DNA of 64,000 nt. It comes from Cladopsammia gracilis (taxonomy: Eukaryota; Cnidaria; Anthozoa; Scleractinia; Dendrophylliidae). The number at the start of each line of letters is the position of its first letter. Positions within the stretch are counted from its first letter, which is position 1. The notes beneath the pieces are model-generated. The model was not told where the DNA came from. It worked only from the letters and a program-made list of their open reading frames with translations, and did no database searches. Location: positions 748,001-812,000 of the forward strand of contig JAJGOT010000155.1 of NCBI GenBank assembly GCA_022457155.1, given 5' to 3'. Of the stretch, positions 45,331 through 57,400 are shown piece after piece. The translations under genes and the position numbers were made by a program.

Positions 45331-46339
45331 ACTGTAATTTAATACTCGTGTGAACGGTCAACGGTCTACGGTCTACAAAGAGAAATAAGAAGTTATGTCA
45401 TCTTTATTTGTTATCAAATGTAGACCGTCGAAAACATGTAGACCGTGGGAAAATTTTTATGAAACGAAATTGAGCGCCTTTTCTTAGTAGAAATGTATTA
45501 TGAGAATAATTTTATATTGTTTCCATTTTTCTATAAATATATAATAAAAGCCGAAAACAAGGTTTCTTTTGGGAAGAATGTTTTCATTCCCTTATACTGT
45601 CACGAAAGCGTGACATGTAAAAGCGCGAAATTACTGTAATAATTGGAACCATTATTGCCACTAATAGCAACGCACTGACCGTTACAGTATTTTACAGCAC
45701 AACATTTGATCTTTTCTCTTTCTATTGATACCTTTTAATCATATATTACGTGCCGGTTCCTCTTGCTATTAGTGTTTTAATTGAACTACTATTCAGACAA
45801 GCAATTGCAAAAAGAGTTGAGACATTGTGTACTGTAGTTTATATTTCCAGGCTATCGTGGTTTTCAACAAATCCCCACCCCCTCCCCCTTTTATCAATGT
45901 TGTACCAGACCAAAAATGCCATTCAAACTAACAGTCATCAACATTGAAAGGGGGAGGGGGTCAGTAGCACATGGTATTGATTTGATTTGTGTTACGCGGT
46001 CGCTTTTATACGGAATGAACATTTCTTTTTGAAAAGTGTCTCAACCTTTTTGCAGCTGCTTGTTGTCCTTAAGGTAAATTAAACATGGATTAATAAATAT
46101 GTACCTATATTCTTCGAAATAAAACCAGCAGCCAAACTTTGGCTTTGCGCAAACCTCTCATTTCATATTGAGGCCCTTTAAATCGACTTCCTTCGATATA
46201 GTCTAGAATGTGGCCAAGTTACAAAACATTCGTCGGAACAGAAACGCTGCCACCTGAAATGCCGTCAACTTTGGAGCTTATTTCTCGTGGGAGTAATTGC
46301 ATGCAGGTCGCAGATGAACGCATTTTGCATTTCGAGTGA
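45331..46339. other. No supportable gene
   Basis: AT-rich. A small inverted repeat at 45885-45960 (CCCCCTCCCCCTTTTATCAA and its mirror) could form a hairpin. A second, near 45370-45450, repeats GTCTACGG/TAGACCGT phrases. Confidence 0.4.
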
Positions 46340-48757
46340 GTCACCTTAAATCCGATTATGTCAATTATTTTTGCTTTTGGTGTAATTGTTGCATTCCTTT
46401 GCCTTTTCTTTATATTACAGATTAGGATGATTTATTTAAAGACACAATAGGAACATTATATGAATGCGATATATCGCTACTAATGTATGCTGTTAACAAT
46501 TTCGACCACCTTGAGACATGGAAGCCCATCCAAAATAGCTATTTTGACTGTGAAAAAGATCGCGTAACAGCGATATATCGCATTCGTATATATGTTAGGC
46601 CCGTAGGGAATACAGTGGGTGTGCGACTAATGCGACTGCACCCCTTCCTCCACCCCCTTCCTGCCCCGCGCACCGAAGGTACATTGTTATTTTCAAGCGT
46701 AAATGGCGGCTGCTCAAAAGTGTTATGTGATTTTGTAAAGCGGTTCATTACTTATAATGACAAGGTATGTTCAATTTGCTCCAAGAAACGCAATCTAACG
46801 TTATTCTACTGTAAAGACAACGGGGTAGAATGGGAGCAGCACCTTTTCGGTGCGAATAATGAGCCATTGTTGGACACGTGTTGAACGCTGGAAACTGTTA
46901 AACTCACTTTCCCGTTTCAGTTATACAATACAAGGTAAGATAGACGGACTAAAAATGGCTCAAATATGGTAAAAACACAGTATACACATATACTAAACAA
47001 CACCAATAAGCGTTTCATCGACTTCATTATTCGGCGATCTTGATTTTATATATATGCTTACGTTCAGTGCGAAATTCCATGCAATGTCTCATACTTTCAA
47101 ATATCATTCTCAAACATAGAGGAAGTCTGACAACCGTGAAGAAGGTTTGGATATGTGATACTTTTTATCATAACATTTGGTGAAGTTTTGCTTTGAATTT
47201 CTCCAAGAATAGTTAATGTTTTTTACATCAAACACTGGAAAGAGTGTTGCATCTGGTATCCAAATACTTTGAAGTGGGACACAAAATGATTAGGCTGCGC
47301 CTCGTTTTTCAACCCACTTCTCGGTATTTGGATATCCTGAAGAAACACTTCTCCTCCTGTTTGATATATTACTTGATTATGCTTGATTATGCTTGGGTCT
47401 CCTGTGATGACACATTGGTTTTGACTACTTTTCTTTTCAAGGAGTAAAGTTTGACAAAAAGATCATGTTTTACTAATTTTGCACTTTAGTGCCTTATAGC
47501 ATTGCCGTGAAATGCGATCCGTCAATATAAAAACAATCCTGGGACGCGTCCCTCGATTTTTATATTATCTGTAAATTTTGGGCGGAATCCGCCACCAGAC
47601 GGCCAAGATATACACATTTATTTTACATTAAAAGCGCTAGCAAATTTTGCCTTGCAAATTTATACATTGCTAGGTATCACCCGAAACCTTAAGTTCATGC
47701 GGAGTTGATTTGACAAAATGCCACATGTATAAATGTAAACTAGTAAAGGTTTTTTTTCATCTGGTAAAAGTATTGATTGGTAGTCATTTAACTGACTTGA
47801 GAAACAGCGTCTTATATTTTTCACAGCAGGTCCTGAAGTCAAAATTGGGTTTACGGGCACTAACAATTAAGAAACGACCTCGACAAGGCTCATTTTTTAA
47901 CATCCCCCCTGAAGTTTTACTCGCATTCAAAGGGGAGTCAAGAGAATTGCTCTTAAATCTCCTGAGGCCAGCAAGAAGGGCCCTACTAATCGGGGCGCCG
48001 ATTAATTCTAACCAAGGATTAAAAGTTAACCGAGGATTTCATTTCTCCGATAAAAACGTTTTCTTAAAAGCTAATTTTTAGTTAAAGAAAACTGAAGGGC
48101 AAAAAAAATTTGGAACAACTTCCAATGATTAGTTATTTAACTGAATTCAAAGTTGACGCTAATCCTGGGTTAGCTTAATCTTGCTTTGAAAAACCCGGCC
48201 CAGAAGTACGGAGCTTTAGGCGATAGTACTTATCAAGCTTACATGTAATACAACAACGTGTTAAAGGGACACTCTCCCAGCTGATATACCGTGTGTTCAT
48301 TATTATGTCCAGGAGCCTGCTTTATGCTTGCTTTACTATCTTGAAAAAGCAAGAAACAATCGTCAAAAGTGATGAAAGCAAAGAATTATTAACTAAAGAG
48401 ACAAAATTACGGTTAAACAGTCAAAATTCCACGAGAATGACAATTTTGATTTCTCGACCGCCTGTCACCAAATCAGTCCTGCACTTTTTCTAAAAACTAC
48501 TGCTTCTGTTTTGCTCAGTAACATCTTTTTATCCAATTAAGTTGTATATGGTGTCATTTAGCGATATCGTATAGAAATAAGGCAAGCAAAGTTTAAGTCG
48601 CGAGAAGCGAATTTTTTCGCCTTGTTGCAGTGGACAAATAACAAATAGCCATTGAATTCTTACACTAAACTCAGTATGATTTAAACTCAACTCAACCTTT
48701 AAAGTTACAACTTAATGTTATTAACTTCATCAATGTTAAGTAAATAACTGCCCAACT

Positions 48758-49447
48758 TCACATTGGCGGACCGATATCGACCTGAATAAACAGAGTATCG
48801 TCCATAAGGTAGCGCCTTGTTTGCAGTTTATCGTAAGATACACGCCACACTACTGCTTCGTTGGCTCTCCTATTATAAATGGCAAAAGAGCTGACAACGT
48901 TGTTTTCCCTCAACTCTGGATTTTCTTGTTGATCAATCAGAGTATAAGTTACTTTTCTGTGGAAAGGCCAGGGTAATATGGCATCGTATTTACTTTTCAT
49001 CACAACGATATAGATCAAGAGGTGATTGGCTTGGTCATCAGCAGCATTGATTAAAACTTTTAATCTGTAGCCAAAACGTCCTGTAAAGAACGAATTACTT
49101 TTTATTGTCTTGTGCCTCCAGCCCTGCGCTCGCCTCCACTTTTTACTGAAATTGTTAATCTTCCAAGTAAATAGCGTGTTTCCATTTTCTTGATCTGTTC
49201 TTTCTTTTAGTTTTAACTCCGTTTGAAGTGCCTCCACTTTCCGCTCCAGGTTTTCATTCGTGTTGCTTAGCGCTAGCTGGGTTAATTCTAACTGACTTTG
49301 TGTGTCGTTCATCTGAGCTTGTGTTTTATTTAACTGATCTTGAGTTTCTTTTAACTGAACTTGTGTGTTATTCAATTTCACACAAGCAAAGTCAAGGTGC
49401 TCACGCGTGGCAGAACAAAGATGAGATTTTAAGCTTTTCCGTTGAAC
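48758..49447 (-). CDS. TRAF gene B exon 6: coiled coil and MATH domain
   Basis: Starts VQRKSLKSHLCSATREHL, then TQ-heptads (KETQDQL, NKTQAQM, NDTQSQL) and MATH from LFTWKINNFSKKW to VDIGPPM. It has one SYDKLQT only. Confidence 0.9.
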   Translation of the reverse strand, partial: VQRKSLKSHLCSATREHLDFACVKLNNTQVQLKETQDQLNKTQAQMNDTQSQLELTQLALSNTNENLERKVEALQTELKLKERTDQENGNTLFTWKINNFSKKWRRAQGWRHKTIKSNSFFTGRFGYRLKVLINAADDQANHLLIYIVVMKSKYDAILPWPFHRKVTYTLIDQQENPELRENNVVSSFAIYNRRANEAVVWRVSYDKLQTRRYLMDDTLFIQVDIGPPM

Positions 49448-52400
49448 CTACAGAAAAACACGGAAAGTGGGAAGTATTGGCATCATTTTACGATTTTACA
49501 ACGTATACAATCGCATCTATTATAATATACAAAACGAGTCTTTGATTGCAGACAGAAAGATAACCAGTAAGTTTAAATTTGATCAGTGTAAACAAGTCAA
49601 CGCAAACCTTTTCTTTGCATCCCAGCTCAACATACAGACAAGAAACTAAGGTAAGTGTACAGTCATTTTCAATATGATTTTGAATCTGAAAGAAATCGAT
49701 AAAGACTGACTAAGTTACGTTTTAACATGGAAACGTGACACTGAAAGACAATACTTAAGATAGGAAATCTGCTGCAGTTAAATACCAATTTTGCACAACT
49801 TTAGAATAGCTTCATGAATTATCTTTATCTCGTTTATATTTTCTGCAACTTTAAATAGCTTCAATTGGCCGTTTTGTGGAACAATTCAAAGTGAGTAACA
49901 TTGCTCAAACAAAACGAGTGAATTCAAAAGTTTATAATCCCACGTATTCGTGACACTTATAAACACGAATTTAAATTTAAAATAACATTTTGGAAAAATA
50001 AAATAGATATTTGTTGTGAAACGGTGTCAAGAAAATTTCATCAACGACCTTTCGGACTTAGTCCTTCATCAGGTTGATGACCGTTGTTCTAATCGCGACT
50101 TATTTTCTCTTTAAAAATATAATAGCGCTCGCTAAGAAAATAGAGCATGAGCGCGCGCAGTTCAGAGGAAATGGAAAAGCATGTTGAGCCACATTTCACT
50201 TGCTTTCTTTTGAGATTGTTGAAATGCTCGGCCACTGGAAAACTGGGAGTGTTTTCTTGAACGCTTCGAAGGTGTTAACCAAAGCGTTCACGCAGGCTTC
50301 GACTGATTTCCCCGATGTATAAACGGACGAGAGTATCGCCGGCAGGAGATGCAATAAACCATGTTCCCTGATTGACAGATAAATTAATTGTCCATGGGTG
50401 GAGGTCCGACGTGATGTTTTGAAAGATCCGGCACCGGAGGCGTAGACATGTACAAGCGAAGGTACTAGGCTGTTCAAAATGTACCTGGATGTCTCTCAAA
50501 TTTCGGTCGTGTCTACAAAAGACGACTTGCATGTGAATACTATCCCGCAGTCGCGAATAAAACAATGGTCATCAACCTGATGAAACGCTAAGTCAGAAAC
50601 GTCGTTGGTGAAATTGTCTTACAATTTCCTAACAAATTATTATCATATTTTTCCAGTTCTTTATTTTTATTTCAAATGTTTATTATAGTTGAAGAAAGTT
50701 GGTGTGGAAAGGATTAGAAATTTTCTTTAACACATGAGAGGTTTTCATAAATTGGATGTTTGTTGACACGGGTTATAAATACCGTTTTCCGTTGATTCTT
50801 AAAAAAGTCCATGTTTGATACAAATAACAAAGAATGAAAAACGTCGTTGATGAAATTGTCTTACAATTTCCCAACAAATTATTATTATATTTTTCCAGTT
50901 CTTTATTTTTATTTCAAATGTTTATTATAGATGAAGAAATGTGGTGTGGAAAGGATTAGAAATTTTCTTTAACCCATGAGAGGTTTTCATAAATTGGATG
51001 TTTGTTAAGACGGGTTAAATACCGTTTTCCGTTGATTCTTAAAAAAGTCCATGTTTGATACAAATAACAAGGAATGATTTTTTTGTTTTCTCACATATGG
51101 AATAAAACTTTAACTGTCATAGGACCATTCCTTTGATCCCGAGGCTTAGGGAAATAAATAAGAAGAAGCAATTGAACCCGGCTCAATGTGATTTCTTTTT
51201 TAATATATCAAAAAAGGCATTCTTGGGTCAAATTCCGTTTTAACGAAGCTTAGAATGAGTTAAATAAAATCGCGATTTAAATCGATTCCAGTCATGTCAA
51301 ACGGAATATTTCAATGTCGTGTCATAATGGTATACATGTATAAGCCGACCATTATAAGCTGACCACCTGTGAAACGGCCAACCTCTTTGAGCGGCCGCCT
51401 GCCCTTTCCCCGAGTTATAGGGTGGCCGCGTTATCATTAAGATTTGACTTTATAGCAAAGTATTAAAAGTATTTAACTCCTAAAACCGACTCGCTTAAAA
51501 ACAGGTCTTAGATAGCCGTCGTTTAAAGAAATCCCCTCATATACTAAGCCTTCGAAATCATCTAATAGATAACTCGCCATGGGGATAGTAGAGCTTGATT
51601 TTCTCGATGATCGCAAGAACTTTGTCAGGTGTGACATCGATCACTGGGATTTGTCAAAGAAGAAATACACTGGTCGTCCAGGTTGGGTTTTGAGCGTGGA
51701 GTTAATCGCAGAAACCCAAACATGCGTCTCTTGGCTCCGTAAGGTCTCGTTATTAGTTAAGTACCATAGTTTTATCAAGTCTATGAAGACATCATACTAA
51801 CACCACAGCCTATCACTGTCCACTTTACAGGCTTTAAGACAACAATGGCACTTACCATTTCCCTTGGAATTATATCACCACAGTTGTTGGAGCAGTTAAC
51901 TGGAAACCTGTTGCACTTTCCAAGATGATCCTGCAAAAATGAGAGCCAATTGCTCACCACCTAATAATAACCTACGTACACCTGCATCTAATGATTATCT
52001 ATTGACAAGGGGCAACGTCTTTTTAATACAACTAATATTTTTTACTGGTGCTTCCCTTTCGGTTTACACACTGGATACGCTCTGAAACTGACTTTTAAAA
52101 AACATGCTGTATTTAGCTCCTGATTTCCAGAAACTGTACCTGTATCAGTTCTTACTAGATAATTGATCAAGGTGTGTATAAATTAACTGTATATTTAAAG
52201 TTCTTAGAGACCATGGCACGTAATTGCCCAAGTGCAAACTTCTACGTGCGACCACCTCTCGTAAGCGACCGCCTCTTTTAAGCGACCACTTTTCCAAAAA
52301 TACCAAGTTAGTGATTTTGATGCCACTACAGACGCAAACTGACTAATGTGTTACATTAGAACCTTCAATATGATACAATATTTGTGTTGATTGTGCTTTA

Positions 52401-54367
52401 ATAATTGAAATTACTACAGGTTTATATGATTTCAAGTAAAGACCCCCTGTGGTCTGACCTCTCGAAAGCGACCACTCTGGCTTTGCATTTCGGATGATCC
52501 CTTTCGGGAGGTTCAACTGTAATACTTTCTTCTAATACCTGTTACATTCTTAATGAGGGACATTTGCATTACATTGTACTTCTTTTTCTTTAAAAAACAA
52601 AAGAGAAAATGAAAAAAAGTGGGAATGGCGGGAATTTACGATACTGGTTATATATTACACTTAGCATGATGGGTAAAATATAGCACAGGGTTTGCTACAA
52701 GATGTCTGACTGTGTTTCAATACATAACACAAACCAATAAAGAGTGCCTTATCTAACACTGTAACTTTATTTTATGTAATTGTCTAGCTCGCCGTTCTGA
52801 ATTCTCTCAGCCACGTAACCGAAAATACGTGGTATGAAACTGACGTTTTATTGCTTAAATACAATTGAGCGGTTTAAATTTTCAACTGAGTATCAATTAA
52901 AAGTAATTTCGCAGTTGCTTTGGTTTTGCATTGTTATTAATACGCTTTCTCGTTTGCTTTTGTTTTCGTTTGCTTTAAAGCCATTTTCTCAACCAATCAC
53001 AATTTAAACCAAAGCTAATTGTGAATGGCTCGCAACTTTTTCCCGCGCTTGGGAGCGGCTACATGTATTTGCTTCGAGTTCTGATTGGTTCATTGGATTG
53101 TCTGCGACTGTTTTGATTGGCCATAGTGATGACTTTGGTTTTCGTTTTAGGTCCCTAATGTGGAAACTCCTCTATCAACGCAATCAAAAAAGCCTTTCAT
53201 TAATGAATCATTTTTACCTGGTTATGGCACTTCGGGTGTAGCTGTTTACAGTATTCACACTCGATGATCCTCCACTCGCACGTGTTTGACACGTGTTCCT
53301 CCAGATCTTTTCTCTTCAATGTTACGAGACAGTCTTTGTTGGTACAGGAAACTGCTTTAAAGGGGCAAGTTTCCAAGTGGATCTATTAATGACATAGACA
53401 ATACGCGTGAATATTTAGGTAAATTTCGATGTATTTAAATTCTTAACTGACTCCAAGGCTGAAGGGTAATTAATTATCTATCCATCAACCTCAATATGAT
53501 TTATTTTGTTTTATTCCCCTAAACTTCAGAGTCAGGTATGAATTTTAATATATCAAAGCTGGCCTATCAACGCACCTGAATCGCAAAACCTTCTCTGGAA
53601 ACACTTATTCGTATGTTTGTTTTAATTCTTACCTCTTTTGTCCTCAATTCACCAGTCCATTTGCAGTCCTTATTTGGACATTTTATTGCAAGGGAAATAA
53701 TTTTTCTCTTAGTCGCTTTGTCCTGAAAGACATCCTAAAATAAAACCAAGATAAAATTCATTATCCCTAAAGAAACTTGGCAAGTTAAGAAAACGTCTGA
53801 TAACTGATTTAAATACTTAAAGTGCTACTATGATCAAAATGTTGCCTTCCCTACCTCTCTAGTTTTGGAAGGTAGACGTTTTGAATACTTCCCATGCCAA
53901 ATTTCAAGTTCACTGATTCCAAATGGAAGACCAATTATTTCAAACGTGAAGTTCAGCTTCGACTTGCCGCAATTACTTTAATTCAATTGCCAAAATAATT
54001 AGAGGTCCTGAGCACAAAAACACACTGCTTACCGGAGGCTGCTTTATTGCGTGTAAAGCCGCTTAAACAAGGCCTTATTTATCGTAAAAAGGGTTGTTGT
54101 TGTTCATCGTGGTGAACACACTAGTAAAGAAGTATTTTTCGTTTGTCTCACGATGTAGTCACTTCCGATGTGGATCGCGACGTTTCGACTGCATACTGCT
54201 AGTCTTCTTCAGGCGATGGGGTCGATTGGTTACGCGTCACCTTATGAAGCACGATGCTCTGCTGTGATTGGTTAGTTTTCAACAGCTGTGACTGGCGCAT
54301 TTTTGATTCTCGTTGTTTCGGCGAATTGTTCCCTCGGCGGTCCGTAGTCGTACGGCTCTCCTGTTGG

Positions 54368-54419
<52 letters not shown>

Positions 54420-57400
54420 CCTGTTGATGTTGTTAGGGTTAGGGTTATGTGGATCGCCTCTTTGACCCTGCGTGTGTACCAATGAGGATCACGATCAATA
54501 AACGTTACTTCATTCCAAAGCGGGTGGTGTCCGGTGTTGTTGGCGTGCTCTGAAACGGCGGAGGTCTGGGTACGGGCGAATCGGATGTCTCGGTCATGCT
54601 CTTTTATTCTGTCTTGCATAGGTCTTCCAGTCTCGCCGATATAAACTTTACCGCATTCACAGGGAATTCTGTAAACCACGCCATCTTGTTTAGTCGAGTC
54701 AACAGCGTCTTTAGGCCGTACTAGGAGTGATCTAAGTGTAGTCTCCGACTTGAAAACACCGCGTACGCCTTGTTGTTGTAGGCAGTGGCGAAGTTGTTCG
54801 GACAGACCTTTGACATAAGGTAAAACCGCAGTAGATTTGAACTCGGTCGTGGGCTCAGCACTGGTGTTGGGTTTTCTGGTCTTGGTAAGTTTCTGCAAGA
54901 AAGAAAAAGGATAACCATTAGAAACAAGAACAGATGACAGATGTTTTTTCTCCTTGGAGATAACAGAGGGTTTCGTTACGAGACGTTTGGCGCGCTCGTA
55001 AAGACACTTGACAATACCGCGTTTTACTGATTGCGGGTTGTGTGAATCATACGCTAAGTATTGATCAGTGTGTGTAGGCTTCCTGTATACGCTGGTGGTG
55101 AGGCGGCCGTCGGGTTCTCTTGAAACTGCGGTGTCGAGGAAGGCGAGTTTGTTGTCATTCTCTGTCTCCATGGTGAAACGGATGGAAGGCTCCTGGTCGT
55201 TTAGATGCTGTAAGAAGCTATCGACGATTGCGCGATCTAGAATGGTGAAGGCGTCGTCTACGTAGCGACAGGAGAGCCGTACGACTACGGACCGCCGAAG
55301 GAACAATTCGCCGAAACAACGAGGATCAAAAATGCGTCAGTCACAGCTGTTGAAAAACCAACCAATCACAGCAGAGCATCGTGCTTCATAAGGTGACGCG
55401 TAACCAGTCGACCCCATCGCCTGAAGAAGACTAGCAGTATGCAGTCGAAACGTCGCGATCCACATCGGAAGTGACTACAACGTGAGACAAACGAAATACT
55501 TCTTTACTTAGGCCTTATTTATTTAAGTGGATCTAGGTCCTGCTGTACAGCGATGATGTTTTTGTAAATATACAAGAAGATACTCACACTTGAGAACGCT
55601 TTCTAGAATAATTGCAGCCTTGGGCCTTTTGCGAATTTTGATGGCTTTCAGCCTCAGTAATGAATTTGGCTATCATCGCTACATATCATAATCCGCTATA
55701 CTTCTCTTTTTGCAGCATGATTCCTGTCCACGTTTTTAATCGACAACGTTGTAATGTGTTCGGTATTCTATTTTTCTTTTAGTTCGATATAACAAACCCA
55801 AAACTTACCATAAATAACAAAATCACTACAGTAGGCACTTCAATTCCGCTAGTTATCAAACGACTGGCAACTTCCAGAAACGATGGGGAGCCAAGGCCTT
55901 TGCTTTGGGTGTCATTATTCCCGAGATCGTTCAGTGGGACAAAAACAGGCAGAATGCCGACACGGGAATTTTTGTGTTTTAAATTGCGACTACCGGAACA
56001 CAACAGGCCTGGAATCCTACCCAATTTTTGTATTGAAAATGTGGAGTAATGAAGTCGACTCGGAGGATTGATTTTAGACTCAAGTGAAAGAATGTAAATG
56101 TCACAGCGCCAAAAGAAGTGGAAAAGAGTTGACGGAGAACGGAAGAAAAACCAAGAAACTCCAACCTTTTAACTGACGTACAGTACTTTCCGCGTTATGA
56201 GCTCAGTAGCTTAGTTCCTCGTATATTGCTCTGCCGCTTTGTTTTGTAATTTTAGCGTCCACCCACATGCACAATCCCTTGTTCGTACCCAGGCTCCCCT
56301 TGTCTGTGCACAATCTCCATGGTGTGACCAGTTCCTAACGCACATATGCAAACTTTCGTAGACTACTTCTGCCTGTCTCGGGCACCATGCTGATGAGCCC
56401 ACACAAAGACGAAAATAGCTGTCAGTGGCTGCCACTCCACGGGTAATATTACTGTTTAAATGTGTCAGGTACTGGCCAAACTAAAGAGATGAGCAGTGTG
56501 TCTCTTGTCTCTTTATAAAGTAACCTTACCTTATCTCTGTCCAGCACCTCCCTGTCTACAGGGCATTTGTAAAATATCTTAGCACACATAATGGCACGAA
56601 ATGGAAGCGTGATTGACTGCCTGTTTGTTAAATAAAGATAAAAATGGTCAATATGTCAATAAAAAAAATTATGCAAATCTCCCTATATCGGCATTACATC
56701 TGGTTCAGTTGTCCCTAGTTTCCACTCGGCCACTCTGTTTTTGCATGATTCAAGATATGAACTTGAGTAATGTTATAAATTCAGCGCCTCAGGAAATCCC
56801 CTGTTTTTTTAAGAATATGTAATCAAATGATCCCTCCCTTGTATGTCAAACATTTAACGGTTGCTTATTTACAAGCATCGTAGATTTGAATTCGGGTCTA
56901 CAGAGAAACAACTCCAACTTCTAATCAGAGGAACTTTAACCCGTTTATAACACCTCTGGATTTTAAGTTCGACGCCGGTTTACCACTGAGTCACTCCTGA
57001 GGTAACAGTTCACAGCCCACAACCTCATTCCCAGGGCTTTTCCCCGTTAACGAGACTGCACAGCCCGCAGTCAGCCTAATTGCAAATGTCCGCTGTACTA
57101 CAATCCATGCACTGTACAGTGAACCCGGGGGGGGTACTCCCTTATATAAGCTATATAGGTATGTGCGGCCCTCAAGGGTATGGTTTTCAAGCCGTTTTGG
57201 TCCGAAATAGGGTATAAATTTTGACCACTTTGGTCCGAAATAGGGTATGGTTTGCGCGCTCTGGTCTGGAATTGGGTATGGTGTTTAGAAGAAGCTACTT
57301 TTTCATCCCCTGAGAAATGCGGTTTGATTAACATCGGGAATTACAAGCCCTTCTCAAATGTTTACGCAAACGGAAGCACTTCCTGGGGTTCCTGGGTAGG

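Noticed and set aside
45885..45960. Hairpin with C/G-rich arms as a terminator or RNA gene
   Set aside because: No transcript context nearby; a small inverted repeat in AT-rich DNA is the simpler explanation.
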